From a virus, in IMG/VR virus record IMGVR_UViG_3300021957_005741, positions 1-46,201 of that record: a DNA stretch of 46,201 nucleotides; one strand, 5' to 3'. The position numbers and the translations under genes are program-made. Of the stretch, positions 35,717 to 42,713 are shown in pieces. How positions within the stretch are numbered: the stretch's first letter is position 1; every line of letters begins with the position of its first letter. The notes below the pieces were generated by a model. That model was given only the letters and a program-made list of their open reading frames with translations. It was not told the DNA's origin and did no database searches.

Positions 35717-36712
35717 ATGATTATAAAAGATTTCCAAACATTTTTAAACGAAAGATTTGCTGAACACGAGATTCCGCAAATTCAAATCATTATGCGCGAT
35801 ATTGGTTTGTCACCAAAGCAAGAGGATTTTACAAAAAGAATGTTAGCTGAAATATATGAAAAATATGCACATTTAATATTAGTCGACGATAATGGCTATA
35901 ATCAAGACGAGAGAATTCCAGATAATAGAAGACATAATAAGACTAGATATGATGAACCTATTTTAAACTTTATGTCTGTCTCTCATGTCGAACTTGAAAA
36001 AATGAAAGCTCGAGTTTATAATAAAGTAGAGGATATTCAATTAGCTGCAGATAAAATTAAATTCTATAAAGAATTTGATCAAACAGATTTTGTTCCAAAT
36101 TGTGTATATAAGTTAGACGATGTAGAAAAATTAAAACTTCCAATTATAGCTAAACCAGCCATAGGCGAAAGTGCACAAGGTATTGAAAAGTTTGATTCAT
36201 ATGAAGATGCTAAAAAATCTAAAATGAAATTTGATGTTTGGCAAGAAGCCAAAGACATTGATAGAGAATTTAGAGCATTTGTTATGAATAATAAAATTAT
36301 TCACCTGTGCGAAAGAGTTACTAATACCAAAAACGATAAATCAGTTGGCAAAAAAGATGCAGACGAAAAGATAGATTTAGTATATCTTGATCAAGACATG
36401 TCAAAATTTCCACACATAGATGAAATCGAAAAAATCAAAGAAGAGCTTAGTAAAAAGGTAAAGTTAGAATTTTATAACATTGATTTAATGTTAGATAAAG
36501 ATGGCACGATGTGGGTACCTGAACTTAACGGAAATCCAGGAATTGGTCCTGGAAGTTTTACAGTAGTTTACAAACATTGGATAGAATGGGTCTATGATCA
36601 AGAATTAAGTGAAGAAATAGATAAAGACCTTAAAGAAATGGCAAAAGCATATAGAGAAGGTATGAAGAAGGAACATCCAGATGAATATAATGGCAGCTTG
36701 TCTCCATCGTAA
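35717..36712 (+). CDS. ATP-grasp protein with capsid-targeting-like N-terminus
   Basis: The 331-residue protein has an ATP-grasp core. KLPIIAKPAIGESAQGIEKF (about 137-156) is the ATP-binding lysine strand and glycine loop. FYNIDLMLDKDG followed by WVPELNGNPG (about 255-278) carries the metal-binding Asp, Glu and Asn. Such enzymes ligate carboxylates to amines, as in RimK-type peptide tailoring. The start MIIKDFQTFLNE resembles the T4 internal-protein capsid-targeting sequence (MKTYQEFIAE), with a [Leu/Ile]-x-Glu cleavage site at residue 12. It may therefore be packaged in the capsid and injected. A paralogue follows at 36745. Confidence 0.75.
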   Translation: MIIKDFQTFLNERFAEHEIPQIQIIMRDIGLSPKQEDFTKRMLAEIYEKYAHLILVDDNGYNQDERIPDNRRHNKTRYDEPILNFMSVSHVELEKMKARVYNKVEDIQLAADKIKFYKEFDQTDFVPNCVYKLDDVEKLKLPIIAKPAIGESAQGIEKFDSYEDAKKSKMKFDVWQEAKDIDREFRAFVMNNKIIHLCERVTNTKNDKSVGKKDADEKIDLVYLDQDMSKFPHIDEIEKIKEELSKKVKLEFYNIDLMLDKDGTMWVPELNGNPGIGPGSFTVVYKHWIEWVYDQELSEEIDKDLKEMAKAYREGMKKEHPDEYNGSLSPS

Positions 36713-36732
36713 AGTAACTTAATTCTCACAGA

Positions 36733-36740
36733 GATATATA
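36733..36740 (+). promoter_or_regulatory. GATATATA exactly four bases before ATG
   Basis: GATATATA-ATTT-ATG precedes the second ATP-grasp gene, repeating the arrangement at 35705. Confidence 0.5.
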
Positions 36741-36744
36741 ATTT

Positions 36745-37674
36745 ATGAAAATTAAAGATTTCCAAACATTTATTAATGAGCGCGATGGTGAATTGCGCAA
36801 AGTAATCATGTGTGTTTCTACTGAACTAAGTGACTTTGAGTTTGTAATAGGTGATGATTTTCATGCTAACCAATATATGGAATTATTTACAAAGGGAGAT
36901 AATCCTAAAAAAGCTTCTCTACCAGTAATTAATTTCTGTAATACACATACTAAGAGATTATTAGAAGCCGGTACTCCAAAGGAATTAATCTATAATCCTG
37001 AAGAAAAAAAGATGGAAATAGCATCTAAAGTAAAATGGCATAAAACTCACAATGATTCTAAGCATGTTCCTAAAACTATTTTAAATGCAGATGAGATTGA
37101 TCAACTTAAGTTTCCTATTATAGCAAAGCCTGAGAACAGATTCTCAGGACAAGGTATAATTAAAATAGATTCACTCGAGGATTCTAAAGATGTGGACCTT
37201 TCTGACTTTGAAGTTTTTAGCGAGAAGATAGACATCGATGAAGAACATAGAATAATGATGTGGAGAGGTGAGCCTGTTATGTGGGTACAAAGAGTACACG
37301 GTAACGAAGAGACTAAAAAGATGACTAAAAAGAAGGACGATAAGTTATACTTTAAATATGTGCTTAAGAAAATGGAAGATATGCCACAGAATTGGCAATC
37401 AGTCTTTAATGAATTTGCAGAGGCTCATAGTGAATTAGACATATATTCGGTTGATTTGATGGTAGACACAGACGGAAAACCATGGGTAGTAGAGATGTCT
37501 TCTGAATTTATGCCTATATACGGTGTAGCGGCATATTACTATAAAAAGGTTTTTGAAGATTTTTATGGTAAAAAACTAAATAAAGAAGAAGATTCGCAAA
37601 TAGATATGCTTCAGCAGAAAGATGTTGAAGCTACTATTAATTTTGATAAAAAAAGATTTTCAGTAGAAAAATAA
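36745..37674 (+). CDS. ATP-grasp protein paralogue with capsid-targeting-like N-terminus
   Basis: The 309-residue protein parallels the preceding gene. It starts MKIKDFQTFINE, has the ATP-binding strand KFPIIAKPENRFSGQGIIKI (about 122-141) and the acidic metal site IYSVDLMVDTDGKPWVVEMSSE (about 233-254). The middle is divergent and the usual Asn after the metal-binding Glu is replaced (EMSSEF instead of ELNGNP), which may weaken activity or change the substrate. The N-terminal 12 residues again fit a packaging signal cleaved after Ile-Asn-Glu. Tandem duplication followed by divergence is likely. Confidence 0.72.
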   Translation: MKIKDFQTFINERDGELRKVIMCVSTELSDFEFVIGDDFHANQYMELFTKGDNPKKASLPVINFCNTHTKRLLEAGTPKELIYNPEEKKMEIASKVKWHKTHNDSKHVPKTILNADEIDQLKFPIIAKPENRFSGQGIIKIDSLEDSKDVDLSDFEVFSEKIDIDEEHRIMMWRGEPVMWVQRVHGNEETKKMTKKKDDKLYFKYVLKKMEDMPQNWQSVFNEFAEAHSELDIYSVDLMVDTDGKPWVVEMSSEFMPIYGVAAYYYKKVFEDFYGKKLNKEEDSQIDMLQQKDVEATINFDKKRFSVEK

Positions 37675-37679
37675 AAAAC

Positions 37680-37913
37680 ATGGGACAAGCTAACATGGAA
37701 TGTATGATCGTAAATGTATGGGTTCACCACATGCAAGTCGACGAATTATTTGATTTTTTAAACGGTAGAATAGAAACCGCGCCTAATTACTGGTTTAACT
37801 ATGAATCTACGCCTGCATCTGTAACTGGAGGGCACGTAATGATTAGTCTTACGTTTGAATCATACTCAAAACTTTCTTCATATAAAGCCTGGGACGATAC
37901 AGTCTGGACATAA
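37680..37913 (+). CDS. Hypothetical protein, 77 residues
   Basis: The frame begins five bases after the second ATP-grasp gene. The product is acidic and aromatic with an ELFDFLNGRIETAPNYWFNYES middle and a strand GGHVMISLTFES. An internal ATG six codons in is an alternative start. No family recognised. A 76-base AT-rich gap follows. Confidence 0.55.
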   Translation: MGQANMECMIVNVWVHHMQVDELFDFLNGRIETAPNYWFNYESTPASVTGGHVMISLTFESYSKLSSYKAWDDTVWT

Positions 37914-37989
37914 TTTTTAAACCTTTTTCAAGTACATCGTATAAGTAATACCTACATAGTTAGGAAGTTTACTTATTAAAGAATATATT

Positions 37990-38742
37990 ATGTACACATC
38001 AAGCGAATTAAAGCAGATGATCTTTATAGACATAGAGACATCAACACAGAAAGAAACATTACAAGAAGTTATTGATGAGAATCCAAACTTAGAAGAGTAT
38101 TGGAACCTTAAAACTACTCAACTTCTAGAAAATCAACCAGAAACTCTTAAAGATTTTAAAGATCCACATAAAATGTGGCCAAGAATGGCAGGTTTATACC
38201 CAGAATGGGGTAAAATAGTCTGTATTTCTATGGGTCAGATACAGTTCGACGAAACTGGACACCCTAATGATTTTAAAGCAGTGTCTTTCAGCGGGTTAGA
38301 TGAAGCTAATGTTCTTAAAGAATTTATGACGACTGCAGCCAAGATCATGCAGAAGTACCCTAAGATGCAGTGGGTTGGGCACAATATTAAAGGATTTGAT
38401 ATGCCGTATCTTATTAAAAGATCATTAATCAATAAAGTTAGTGTTCCGCCTTCATTTCATTTACATAAACAAAAACCATGGGAAAACTGTTTATTAGATA
38501 CGCAAGACGTTTGGAAATTTGGTGGTTGGAATTCTGCTAAGTTAGGTTTAATTTCAGAGCTTCTAGGTATTCCATCACCTAAAGACGCAATGTCAGGGCC
38601 AGAAGTAAATGAGTACTATTGGAATGGAAGGCTTGGAGAGATTAAAACATACTGCGAAAAAGATATTCAAGCTACTGCTAATATTATTTTAAAAATGGCT
38701 GGCATGCCAATTGTTGCAGATGTTGCAACATCGCCATTCTAA
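37990..38742 (+). CDS. DnaQ-like 3'-5' exonuclease
   Basis: The 250-residue protein has the DEDDy exonuclease motifs: Exo I FIDIET (Asp14, Glu16), Exo II VGHNIKGFDMPYLIKR (about 129-143), and Exo III TYCEKDIQ (Tyr-x3-Asp). The layout resembles the predicted 3'-5' exonucleases related to the family B polymerase proofreading domain. It would remove nucleotides from DNA 3' ends during replication, repair or recombination. It stands alone, not fused to a polymerase. An RNA substrate cannot be excluded. Confidence 0.82.
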   Translation: MYTSSELKQMIFIDIETSTQKETLQEVIDENPNLEEYWNLKTTQLLENQPETLKDFKDPHKMWPRMAGLYPEWGKIVCISMGQIQFDETGHPNDFKAVSFSGLDEANVLKEFMTTAAKIMQKYPKMQWVGHNIKGFDMPYLIKRSLINKVSVPPSFHLHKQKPWENCLLDTQDVWKFGGWNSAKLGLISELLGIPSPKDAMSGPEVNEYYWNGRLGEIKTYCEKDIQATANIILKMAGMPIVADVATSPF

Positions 38743-38856
38743 TATAAGACAACGTGTCATATGTACGAGACATTAAGTCTTAAATACTACTTTGGAATAA
38801 TATTTTCAGTATAGTATATGAGCACATTGCTTATATAAACAAATAAAATTAAAATT

Positions 38857-39228
38857 ATGTATTTAACAAACTTATCAAATTTAGGAAATGGTGCATTAGA
38901 AGATGCATTCGATAACTTCTTTAATTTCCCAGTATCTAAAGCAGCATGGGATACTTTAGGAATTACAGGACCAGAATATAAAACAGAAAAAGACACTCTT
39001 ATGGTAAGTCTTCCAGGTTTTAGTAAAAAAGATATTGATCTAGAAACCAAAGGTCAATTATTAACTATTAGTGCAGATGATAAAGATTCATTCGCAAAGG
39101 CATTTACCAAAAAGTTTAGATTTCCAGAAGAAATTGACATGGATTCTATTACAGCAACAATGAAAGATGGTATATTGACCCTCAATTTTAAGCAGCTGAA
39201 CGACACTAAGAAAATAAATATAAAATAA
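38857..39228 (+). CDS. Small heat-shock protein Hsp20
   Basis: The 123-residue protein shows an alpha-crystallin domain: TEKDTLMVSLPGFSKKDIDLE (about 43-63, cut in two by strand breaks), QLLTISAD, KKFRFPEEIDMDSITATMKDGILTL (about 87-111). It ends in a short KKINIK tail with the Ile-x-Ile oligomerisation motif. It is an ATP-independent holdase; T4-like marine phages often carry one near virion genes. Here it precedes a UVR-motif gene and a J-domain gene, forming a protein-quality-control neighbourhood. Confidence 0.9.
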   Translation: MYLTNLSNLGNGALEDAFDNFFNFPVSKAAWDTLGITGPEYKTEKDTLMVSLPGFSKKDIDLETKGQLLTISADDKDSFAKAFTKKFRFPEEIDMDSITATMKDGILTLNFKQLNDTKKINIK

Positions 39229-39251
39229 TTCAGCCCAGATTTTTTTATGTC
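39222..39251 (+). repeat. 30-base intergenic repeat, copy 1
   Basis: A 30-base sequence (from AAAATAATTCAGCCCAG through a T-run to ATGTC) at 39222-39251 is identical to 45365-45394. In both places it directly follows a stop codon and leads into the TGGTATATTAG element, so it is part of a duplicated promoter region. Confidence 0.85.
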
Positions 39252-39271
39252 GATTATTATTGGTATATTAG
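39241..39271 (+). promoter_or_regulatory. Early-type promoter element, copy 1
   Basis: TTTTTTATGTC, nine bases, then TGGTATATTAG. The same arrangement with the same nine-base spacing occurs at 44393-44424 and 45384-45414. TATATTAG is one base from the Bacteroidota -7 consensus TAnnTTTG, and the T-tract lies about where the -33 element is expected. It precedes the UVR-motif gene at 39290. Confidence 0.6.
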
Positions 39272-39289
39272 TACTATAAACAATTAAAT

Positions 39290-39601
39290 ATGAAAGAAGA
39301 CGATTTTGACTTTGATGACTTTTTAGAAAATTCTAATAATGACTTTGATCATAAATTAGAAAAGTATAAAGATGCCATGATTTCTGCTGCAATAGAAGAA
39401 AACTATCAAAATATAGTTTCACAAGGTATCAGTGATTGGCACATTAGAATGATGGAGCCTAATGAAGTGAATGAACTTATGCAAACATTTAATGTAATGA
39501 TAGCACATTACGAAGAGTTAGAAGAATTTGAAAAATGTGCAGAATTAGTAAAGCATCAAAAAATAATTAGTCAAAGTATTTCATTAAGACAAGATATATA
39601 A
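39290..39601 (+). CDS. Small protein with C-terminal UVR-like motif (paralogue 2)
   Basis: The 103-residue product has an acidic N-terminus (EDDFDFDDFLEN) and a C-terminal helical segment MIAHYEELEEFEKCAELVKH. That segment fits the UVR pattern (Glu-Phe-Glu-x-Cys-x-x-Leu) and closely matches those of the genes at 41168 and 41708, less closely 8801. Located after hsp20 behind an early-type promoter. Because UVR motifs in McsA and ClpC mediate Clp partnership, it may deliver substrates to or regulate the phage ClpCP-like protease. The stop codon lies within a GATATATA sequence (39593-39600). Confidence 0.65.
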   Translation: MKEDDFDFDDFLENSNNDFDHKLEKYKDAMISAAIEENYQNIVSQGISDWHIRMMEPNEVNELMQTFNVMIAHYEELEEFEKCAELVKHQKIISQSISLRQDI

Positions 39602-39645
39602 TCTATTACGTGTTAGTGCTATCTAACTAACGCGGGCCCCCGATT

Positions 39646-39674
39646 AAACCCAGTCAGAAATGACTGGGTTTTTT
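39646..39674 (+). terminator. Rho-independent terminator with GAAA loop
   Basis: AAACCCAGTCA (39646-39656) pairs with TGACTGGGTTT (39661-39671) around a GAAA tetraloop and runs into six T residues. A GC palindrome GGGCCC (39634-39639) lies just upstream, within the string GGGCCCCCG also found at 20-28. Confidence 0.92.
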
Positions 39675-39676
39675 AA

Positions 39677-39684
39677 GATATATA
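39677..39684 (+). promoter_or_regulatory. GATATATA after terminator, four bases before ATG
   Basis: GATATATA-AAAC-ATG. The element combines both contexts seen elsewhere: it begins six bases after a terminator stem and stands four bases before a gene with a capsid-targeting-like N-terminus. Confidence 0.55.
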
Positions 39685-39688
39685 AAAC

Positions 39689-40216
39689 ATGAAGCACATT
39701 CAATTATTTGAACAATTTATTAGTGAAGCTAGACCAGAATGGCAAGATGCCGATTGGCCGGATGCTGAAGGTAGATTTAAAGATTTGTCTATTAAAGATT
39801 TAGCAGCATGGTTGATCAAATCTAGAAAGAAAGATTTAAAGGCTATTAGCGGTTCTTTAACACAACAGATAGTATTCAACAGGAAAGATGATCCTAAGTA
39901 CGCTGATAAAATGGAAAAGACTAGGCAAGAAGTTTATAAGCAATTAGGTAGAGAAGATCTTATGGAAGATTGGTCTACTGATAATCCAGACCTAGAAAGA
40001 ATTAGACAATTTGGAGGATCTATAGAGGATTTGCACACTTGGATGAAGAGAACAATGCAGGCCCAAGGTCGTGACGGTGAAACAAATCCGTATAAAGATA
40101 CTATAATGGTAAACGGTCCTCAAACTGGTAAGAAAGATAAATCATTACCATGGCAAGATTTCCAGAATGGTAAATCAGACTTAGTAAAGAATAGACATGG
40201 AAGAAAAGACAGCTAA
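39689..40216 (+). CDS. Putative capsid-packaged internal protein
   Basis: The 175-residue product starts MKHIQLFEQFISEAR, very like the T4 internal-protein start (QEFIAEAR), including a [Leu/Ile]-x-Glu|Ala cleavage site after residue 13. The rest is highly charged and rich in Lys, Asp, Gln and Trp with no known domain, fitting small internal or ejected proteins that are diverse between phages. It has its own terminator-promoter junction upstream. The last 20 bases overlap the next gene. Confidence 0.62.
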   Translation: MKHIQLFEQFISEARPEWQDADWPDAEGRFKDLSIKDLAAWLIKSRKKDLKAISGSLTQQIVFNRKDDPKYADKMEKTRQEVYKQLGREDLMEDWSTDNPDLERIRQFGGSIEDLHTWMKRTMQAQGRDGETNPYKDTIMVNGPQTGKKDKSLPWQDFQNGKSDLVKNRHGRKDS

Positions 40217-40379
40217 AGAAATAGCAGCTCAATTAAAAAGAATTGCTGACGCGATGGAAGCATCTAACAAAAGAGAAGCTATTGCAGAAAAACGTAATAT
40301 AAAGTTAGAAAAACTTGAAGAACGTAAATTAAGATCAGACCTTCGTATTAACGAAAAATCTAGGAATGAATCACTATGA
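40197..40379 (+). CDS. Small coiled-coil protein
   Basis: The 60-residue product is a single charged helix, with an Ala/Leu/Ile heptad-like pattern in residues 6-25 (AKEIAAQLKRIADAMEA) and an Arg/Lys/Glu-rich remainder. It overlaps the preceding gene by 20 bases and the J-domain gene by 14, so it is translationally linked. Function unknown. Confidence 0.6.
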   Translation: MEEKTAKEIAAQLKRIADAMEASNKREAIAEKRNIKLEKLEERKLRSDLRINEKSRNESL

Positions 40380-41175
40380 TACGTTAGGTGTAGATAGAAC
40401 TGCAACACAAGAAGATATTAAAAAGGCATATAGAAAATTAGCCAAAGAATATCATCCTGACAAATCAGGTGGAGATGACTCAAAATTCAAACTAGTTGCC
40501 GAAGCATACGATGTTATCGGCGATGAATCCAAAAGACATATATACGACAGCAGAGGATCAGGCGCAGATTTCTTTGGGCAATTCAATGATTCTAATGTAA
40601 ACCTAAGTGACATCTTTGATCAAATGTTTGGTGGTGCTCAGCAACCTCAACAAAAAGGGTTAGATGTTAGAGTAGAAATGCATGTTTCTTTTATGGAAGG
40701 CATGAACGGTCTTGATAAAATATTCACAATAAATGGCCAGCAAATAAATGTTAACTTCAAACCAGGATTAAAAACTGGCCAAAAATTTAGACTAAGCGGT
40801 AAGGGACAACCACACCCATACAATTCAAATTTACCATCAGGCGATTTAGTTATTCACACTAACGTCGAAGTAAATCCTAATTTTATTTTACAAGGCGACG
40901 ACATATGGATAGAACATAATCTTCCGTGGTACGATATAATAAATGGTTGTAGAATTGAAGTTTGGTCACCTGACGGTATGTTAGCGGTAAATGTTCCATC
41001 TCAAAGTTATCCTGGAAAAACTTTACGAATTAAAGATAAAGGTTATCCAGTTTATGGTAAAAATAGACGAGGTTCTCTTTTGTGTAGAATAAATGCCATC
41101 TACCCAGAATTAAATGAACAATCTCTTGAATATATAAATAAAATAAAACATAGCCAAGAAGAGAATAATGAATAA
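40366..41175 (+). CDS. DnaJ-like (CbpA-type) co-chaperone
   Basis: The 269-residue protein has a J domain at residues 3-60 (YDTLGVDRTATQEDIKKAYR and the essential His30-Pro31-Asp32), a short glycine/phenylalanine linker (FFGQF...MFGG), and two beta-barrel substrate-binding domains (about 99-260) without the zinc-finger repeats of type I DnaJ. It should stimulate the host DnaK ATPase. The FDQMFGG segment and KFRLSGKGQP block are typical of the family. Together with Hsp20 and Clp genes it indicates investment in protein folding or turnover. The 3' end overlaps the next gene by eight bases. Confidence 0.92.
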   Translation: MNHYDTLGVDRTATQEDIKKAYRKLAKEYHPDKSGGDDSKFKLVAEAYDVIGDESKRHIYDSRGSGADFFGQFNDSNVNLSDIFDQMFGGAQQPQQKGLDVRVEMHVSFMEGMNGLDKIFTINGQQINVNFKPGLKTGQKFRLSGKGQPHPYNSNLPSGDLVIHTNVEVNPNFILQGDDIWIEHNLPWYDIINGCRIEVWSPDGMLAVNVPSQSYPGKTLRIKDKGYPVYGKNRRGSLLCRINAIYPELNEQSLEYINKIKHSQEENNE

Positions 41176-41455
41176 TTCATTTTTTGATAAAAGTAACAAC
41201 GACAACGACAATAAAGATATGTGGTATAATATTGTTAATAATATAATGTTGTTAAATTCAGAAGCTTTTTTTAGAGCAGTCTTCGATGCTATGCAAAATC
41301 ATCCAACATACGTAATACTATCTGATTTTGAAAGTGATAGAAAAATCTTTATAATGGAACAAATGTTAAAACATTATGAAAAGAAAGAAGACTTTGAAAA
41401 ATGTAAAGTTATCTTTGAAATTAAAAAGCAAATAGAAATAGAAGACAAATGCTAA
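41168..41455 (+). CDS. Small protein with C-terminal UVR-like motif (paralogue 3)
   Basis: The 95-residue product has an Asn/Asp-rich N-terminus and the C-terminal segment MLKHYEKKEDFEKCKVIFEI, aligned with those at 39290 and 41708. It overlaps the J-domain gene upstream and the bS21 gene downstream (seven bases), so it is expressed with both. A role connected to chaperone or Clp function is suggested by these neighbours. Confidence 0.65.
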   Translation: MNNSFFDKSNNDNDNKDMWYNIVNNIMLLNSEAFFRAVFDAMQNHPTYVILSDFESDRKIFIMEQMLKHYEKKEDFEKCKVIFEIKKQIEIEDKC

Positions 41456-41637
41456 GAATAGAAGTTAATAAGGGTGGTATAGAAAGAGCACTCAAAAATT
41501 ATAAATCTAAAGTAATTAGAACAAAACAATTACGAGAGATCAGGGATAGAAAACAGTTTACTAAACCTAGCGAAGTAAAAAGAAAACAAAACGCTAAGGC
41601 AAAATATGTCCAATCTAAAAAGGACTCAAACGAATAA
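41449..41637 (+). CDS. rpsU: Ribosomal protein bS21
   Basis: The 62-residue basic protein matches bS21 along its length: MLRIEVNKGGIERALKNYK, then LREIRDRKQFTKPSEVKRK and KAKYVQ, the last blocks being characteristic of Bacteroidota bS21. Phage-encoded bS21 is known from marine phages. In Bacteroidota ribosomes bS21 helps sequester the anti-Shine-Dalgarno end of 16S rRNA, so a phage version replacing the host's could change which mRNAs initiate well. It overlaps the UVR-motif gene upstream and precedes an AT-rich 70-base gap. Confidence 0.85.
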   Translation: MLRIEVNKGGIERALKNYKSKVIRTKQLREIRDRKQFTKPSEVKRKQNAKAKYVQSKKDSNE

Positions 41638-41707
41638 AATAATATCCTAATATTTTAGGTATCTAATTATTCTCCACACAAATCTATATACAATATATAC
41701 CTAAAGA

Positions 41708-42016
41708 ATGGCTAGTCATATGGCAAACCATGCTAAAAATAACTGTACCAAAGAGATGAGCGATTTTATTTCTAATTCCGATAAAGATAGTTTAATGAGA
41801 GCATCATACTATCAGATTACTAGGAACTTTACGAAAACTGTTAATCGCTTTATAGCGTTTAAAGACAGCGATCATATTGTAGAAATACCACATGGAATTA
41901 AACAAAGAAGTCATTTTATAGATCTAATGATTAAATACTTCGAATCATTAGAAGAATACGAGAAGTGTAACAAATTATTAAAACTTAAAGAACTTGTTAT
42001 TATGGCAGGTGACTAA
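41708..42016 (+). CDS. Small protein with C-terminal UVR-like motif (paralogue 4)
   Basis: The 102-residue product has a central beta pair (FIAFKDSDHIVEIP) and the C-terminal segment LMIKYFESLEEYEKCNKLLK, matching paralogues at 39290 and 41168. The central hydrophobic block followed by a UVR-like helix is the same architecture as in the 8801 gene. It is followed 13 bases later by the PhoH gene. Confidence 0.65.
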   Translation: MASHMANHAKNNCTKEMSDFISNSDKDSLMRASYYQITRNFTKTVNRFIAFKDSDHIVEIPHGIKQRSHFIDLMIKYFESLEEYEKCNKLLKLKELVIMAGD

Positions 42017-42029
42017 AAAAATATACAAT

Positions 42030-42713
42030 ATGGCAAGAACCTCTAGAGCAGCATCAATCGCTGCAGGAATTAAAACAATTAGACTAAGACCCGGACAACG
42101 AGATTACGTCGACACTATTTTAAAAAATGACATAACATTTTGTTATGGACCTGCAGGAACTTCAAAAACATTTACAGCATGTTATACTGCATTGCAAATG
42201 TTACAGAACAAAGAGATAAAAGAAATCATTTTATGTAAACCAATTCAAGAGGCTGGCGAAAAGCTAGGACATTTACCAGGTGGGATCGAAGATAAAGTTG
42301 ATCCATACATGAAATCATACAAATCAAATCTAATAAAAATAATTGGTCACGAACTAACAGAGACATTATTTGAAAAGAAGATAATTAGATTTGAACCATT
42401 AGCATATATGAGAGGTGATACTTTCGACGATGCACTTATGGTTTTAGATGAAGCTCAAAATGCTAACTTTAAACAACTAATGTTATTTGTAACAAGAATG
42501 GGTAGTAAAAGTAAAGTTGTAGTTACAGGTGACGTAAGCCAAGCAGATATTCAAGCTTCGCAAGTTAGTTTACCAGATTTTATCAATTTGATCCAAGATG
42601 TAAAAGGTGTAGGAACACATATTTTTACAGAAAAGGATATTGTTAGAGCAAAGATTTTACAAGAGGTTGTAGTCAGATATGACAAATGGAAAATTCAAAA
42701 CAACATCAAATAA
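42030..42713 (+). CDS. phoH: PhoH-like ATPase
   Basis: The start is set at the ATG at 42030 (MARTSRAASIAAG), as the longer frame from 41994 would run through the preceding gene's end. The 227-residue protein has Walker A GPAGTSKT (40-47), Walker B LMVLDEAQN (136-144) and the family's VVVTGDVSQAD sensor segment. PhoH proteins are common phage NTPases with a proposed role in RNA metabolism, possibly under phosphate limitation; recent work links relatives to RNA helicase activity. It overlaps the acetyltransferase gene by 28 bases. Confidence 0.92.
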   Translation: MARTSRAASIAAGIKTIRLRPGQRDYVDTILKNDITFCYGPAGTSKTFTACYTALQMLQNKEIKEIILCKPIQEAGEKLGHLPGGIEDKVDPYMKSYKSNLIKIIGHELTETLFEKKIIRFEPLAYMRGDTFDDALMVLDEAQNANFKQLMLFVTRMGSKSKVVVTGDVSQADIQASQVSLPDFINLIQDVKGVGTHIFTEKDIVRAKILQEVVVRYDKWKIQNNIK

